A stretch of DNA of 16,080 nucleotides, from NCBI GenBank assembly GCA_034436045.1, contig DAOTVZ010000235.1:1-16080 (forward strand), in the 5' to 3' direction. Shown here piece after piece: positions 15,981 through 16,080 of this stretch. The translations under genes and the position numbers were made by a program. Each line of letters opens with the position of its first letter. Position 1 is the first letter of the stretch. The DNA comes from H111-94 sp034436045 (GTDB taxonomy: Bacteria; Chloroflexota; Ktedonobacteria; Ktedonobacterales; Ktedonobacteraceae). The notes under the pieces were generated by a model. It saw nothing but the letters and a program-made list of their open reading frames with translations, did not search any database and was not told where the DNA came from.

Positions 15981-16080
15981 GAAGTTTCCCCATAACTAAT
16001 ATCACCAGCTTGATTTCTCCATACCCATTCTAAATAATGCGATAGGTTGCCTGTCCACATCACTTCTACAGTAGAAAACA
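15977..16080 (-). CDS. partial gene entering from the right edge, convergent
   Basis: A minus-strand frame stays open for 33 codons from the right edge to a TAA at 15979-15977, overlapping the TIR-HEAT stop by two bases. The tail includes GNLSHYLEWVWRNQAGD and has ordinary protein composition with Trp, Tyr and Glu. It could be the 3' end of a convergent gene. It is too short to assign to a family; the rest of the last 100 bases shows no other signal or clear terminator hairpin. Confidence 0.35.
   Translation of the reverse strand, partial: FSTVEVMWTGNLSHYLEWVWRNQAGDISYGETS

Noticed and set aside
15981..16080. Rho-independent terminator after the TIR-HEAT gene
   Set aside because: No GC-rich hairpin followed by a T run could be found on either strand.

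Overview
The window joins two very different kinds of DNA. The left third is a housekeeping histidine-biosynthesis operon. The right two thirds look like an acquired defence island. No rRNA, tRNA, CRISPR array or intact insertion sequence was found, so the host can only be guessed. The histidine genes, the PQQ-type beta-propeller gene and the large genes with long accessory domains would fit a Chloroflexota/Ktedonobacteria-like soil bacterium. That guess rests on style, not on a marker gene.

Positions 1-5573 (+ strand) carry hisG, a 782-residue HAD phosphatase/APH-type kinase fusion of unassigned function, hisH, hisA and hisF. The first four are joined by ATGA stop/start overlaps, and hisF starts 5 nt after hisA. 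They form one transcription unit covering the first step of the pathway and its middle (ProFAR isomerase and IGP synthase). The HAD half of the fusion may provide a phosphatase step such as histinol-phosphate cleavage, but that is inference.

Positions 5574-7332 are a scar. A PQQ-like beta-propeller gene on the minus strand and a tyrosine recombinase catalytic domain on the plus strand stand head to head, and both have lost their 5' parts at one junction near 6740-6760. The recombinase also carries a one-base frameshift near 7197-7201, between its HxxR and LGHxS motifs. This probably marks the left edge of an integrated island.

Positions 7460-14785 hold three overlapping plus-strand genes: a zinc-finger/PD-(D/E)xK nuclease, an SF2 helicase with an XPD/DinG-like four-cysteine cluster, and a pPIWI-RE protein (a prokaryotic PIWI/Argonaute relative named for its conserved Arg and Glu). 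They match the three-gene pPIWI-RE island predicted computationally (Burroughs, Iyer and Aravind, 2013) as a defence system acting on R-loops or RNA-DNA hybrids of invaders.

Positions 14829-15980 add two closely spaced same-strand genes: a small HicB-like protein with a very acidic tail and no HicA partner, and a TIR-HEAT protein. If they are co-transcribed with the trio, this is a five-gene arrangement in which PIWI-based recognition could be linked to a TIR effector. A convergent minus-strand reading frame begins at 15979 and runs off the right edge.
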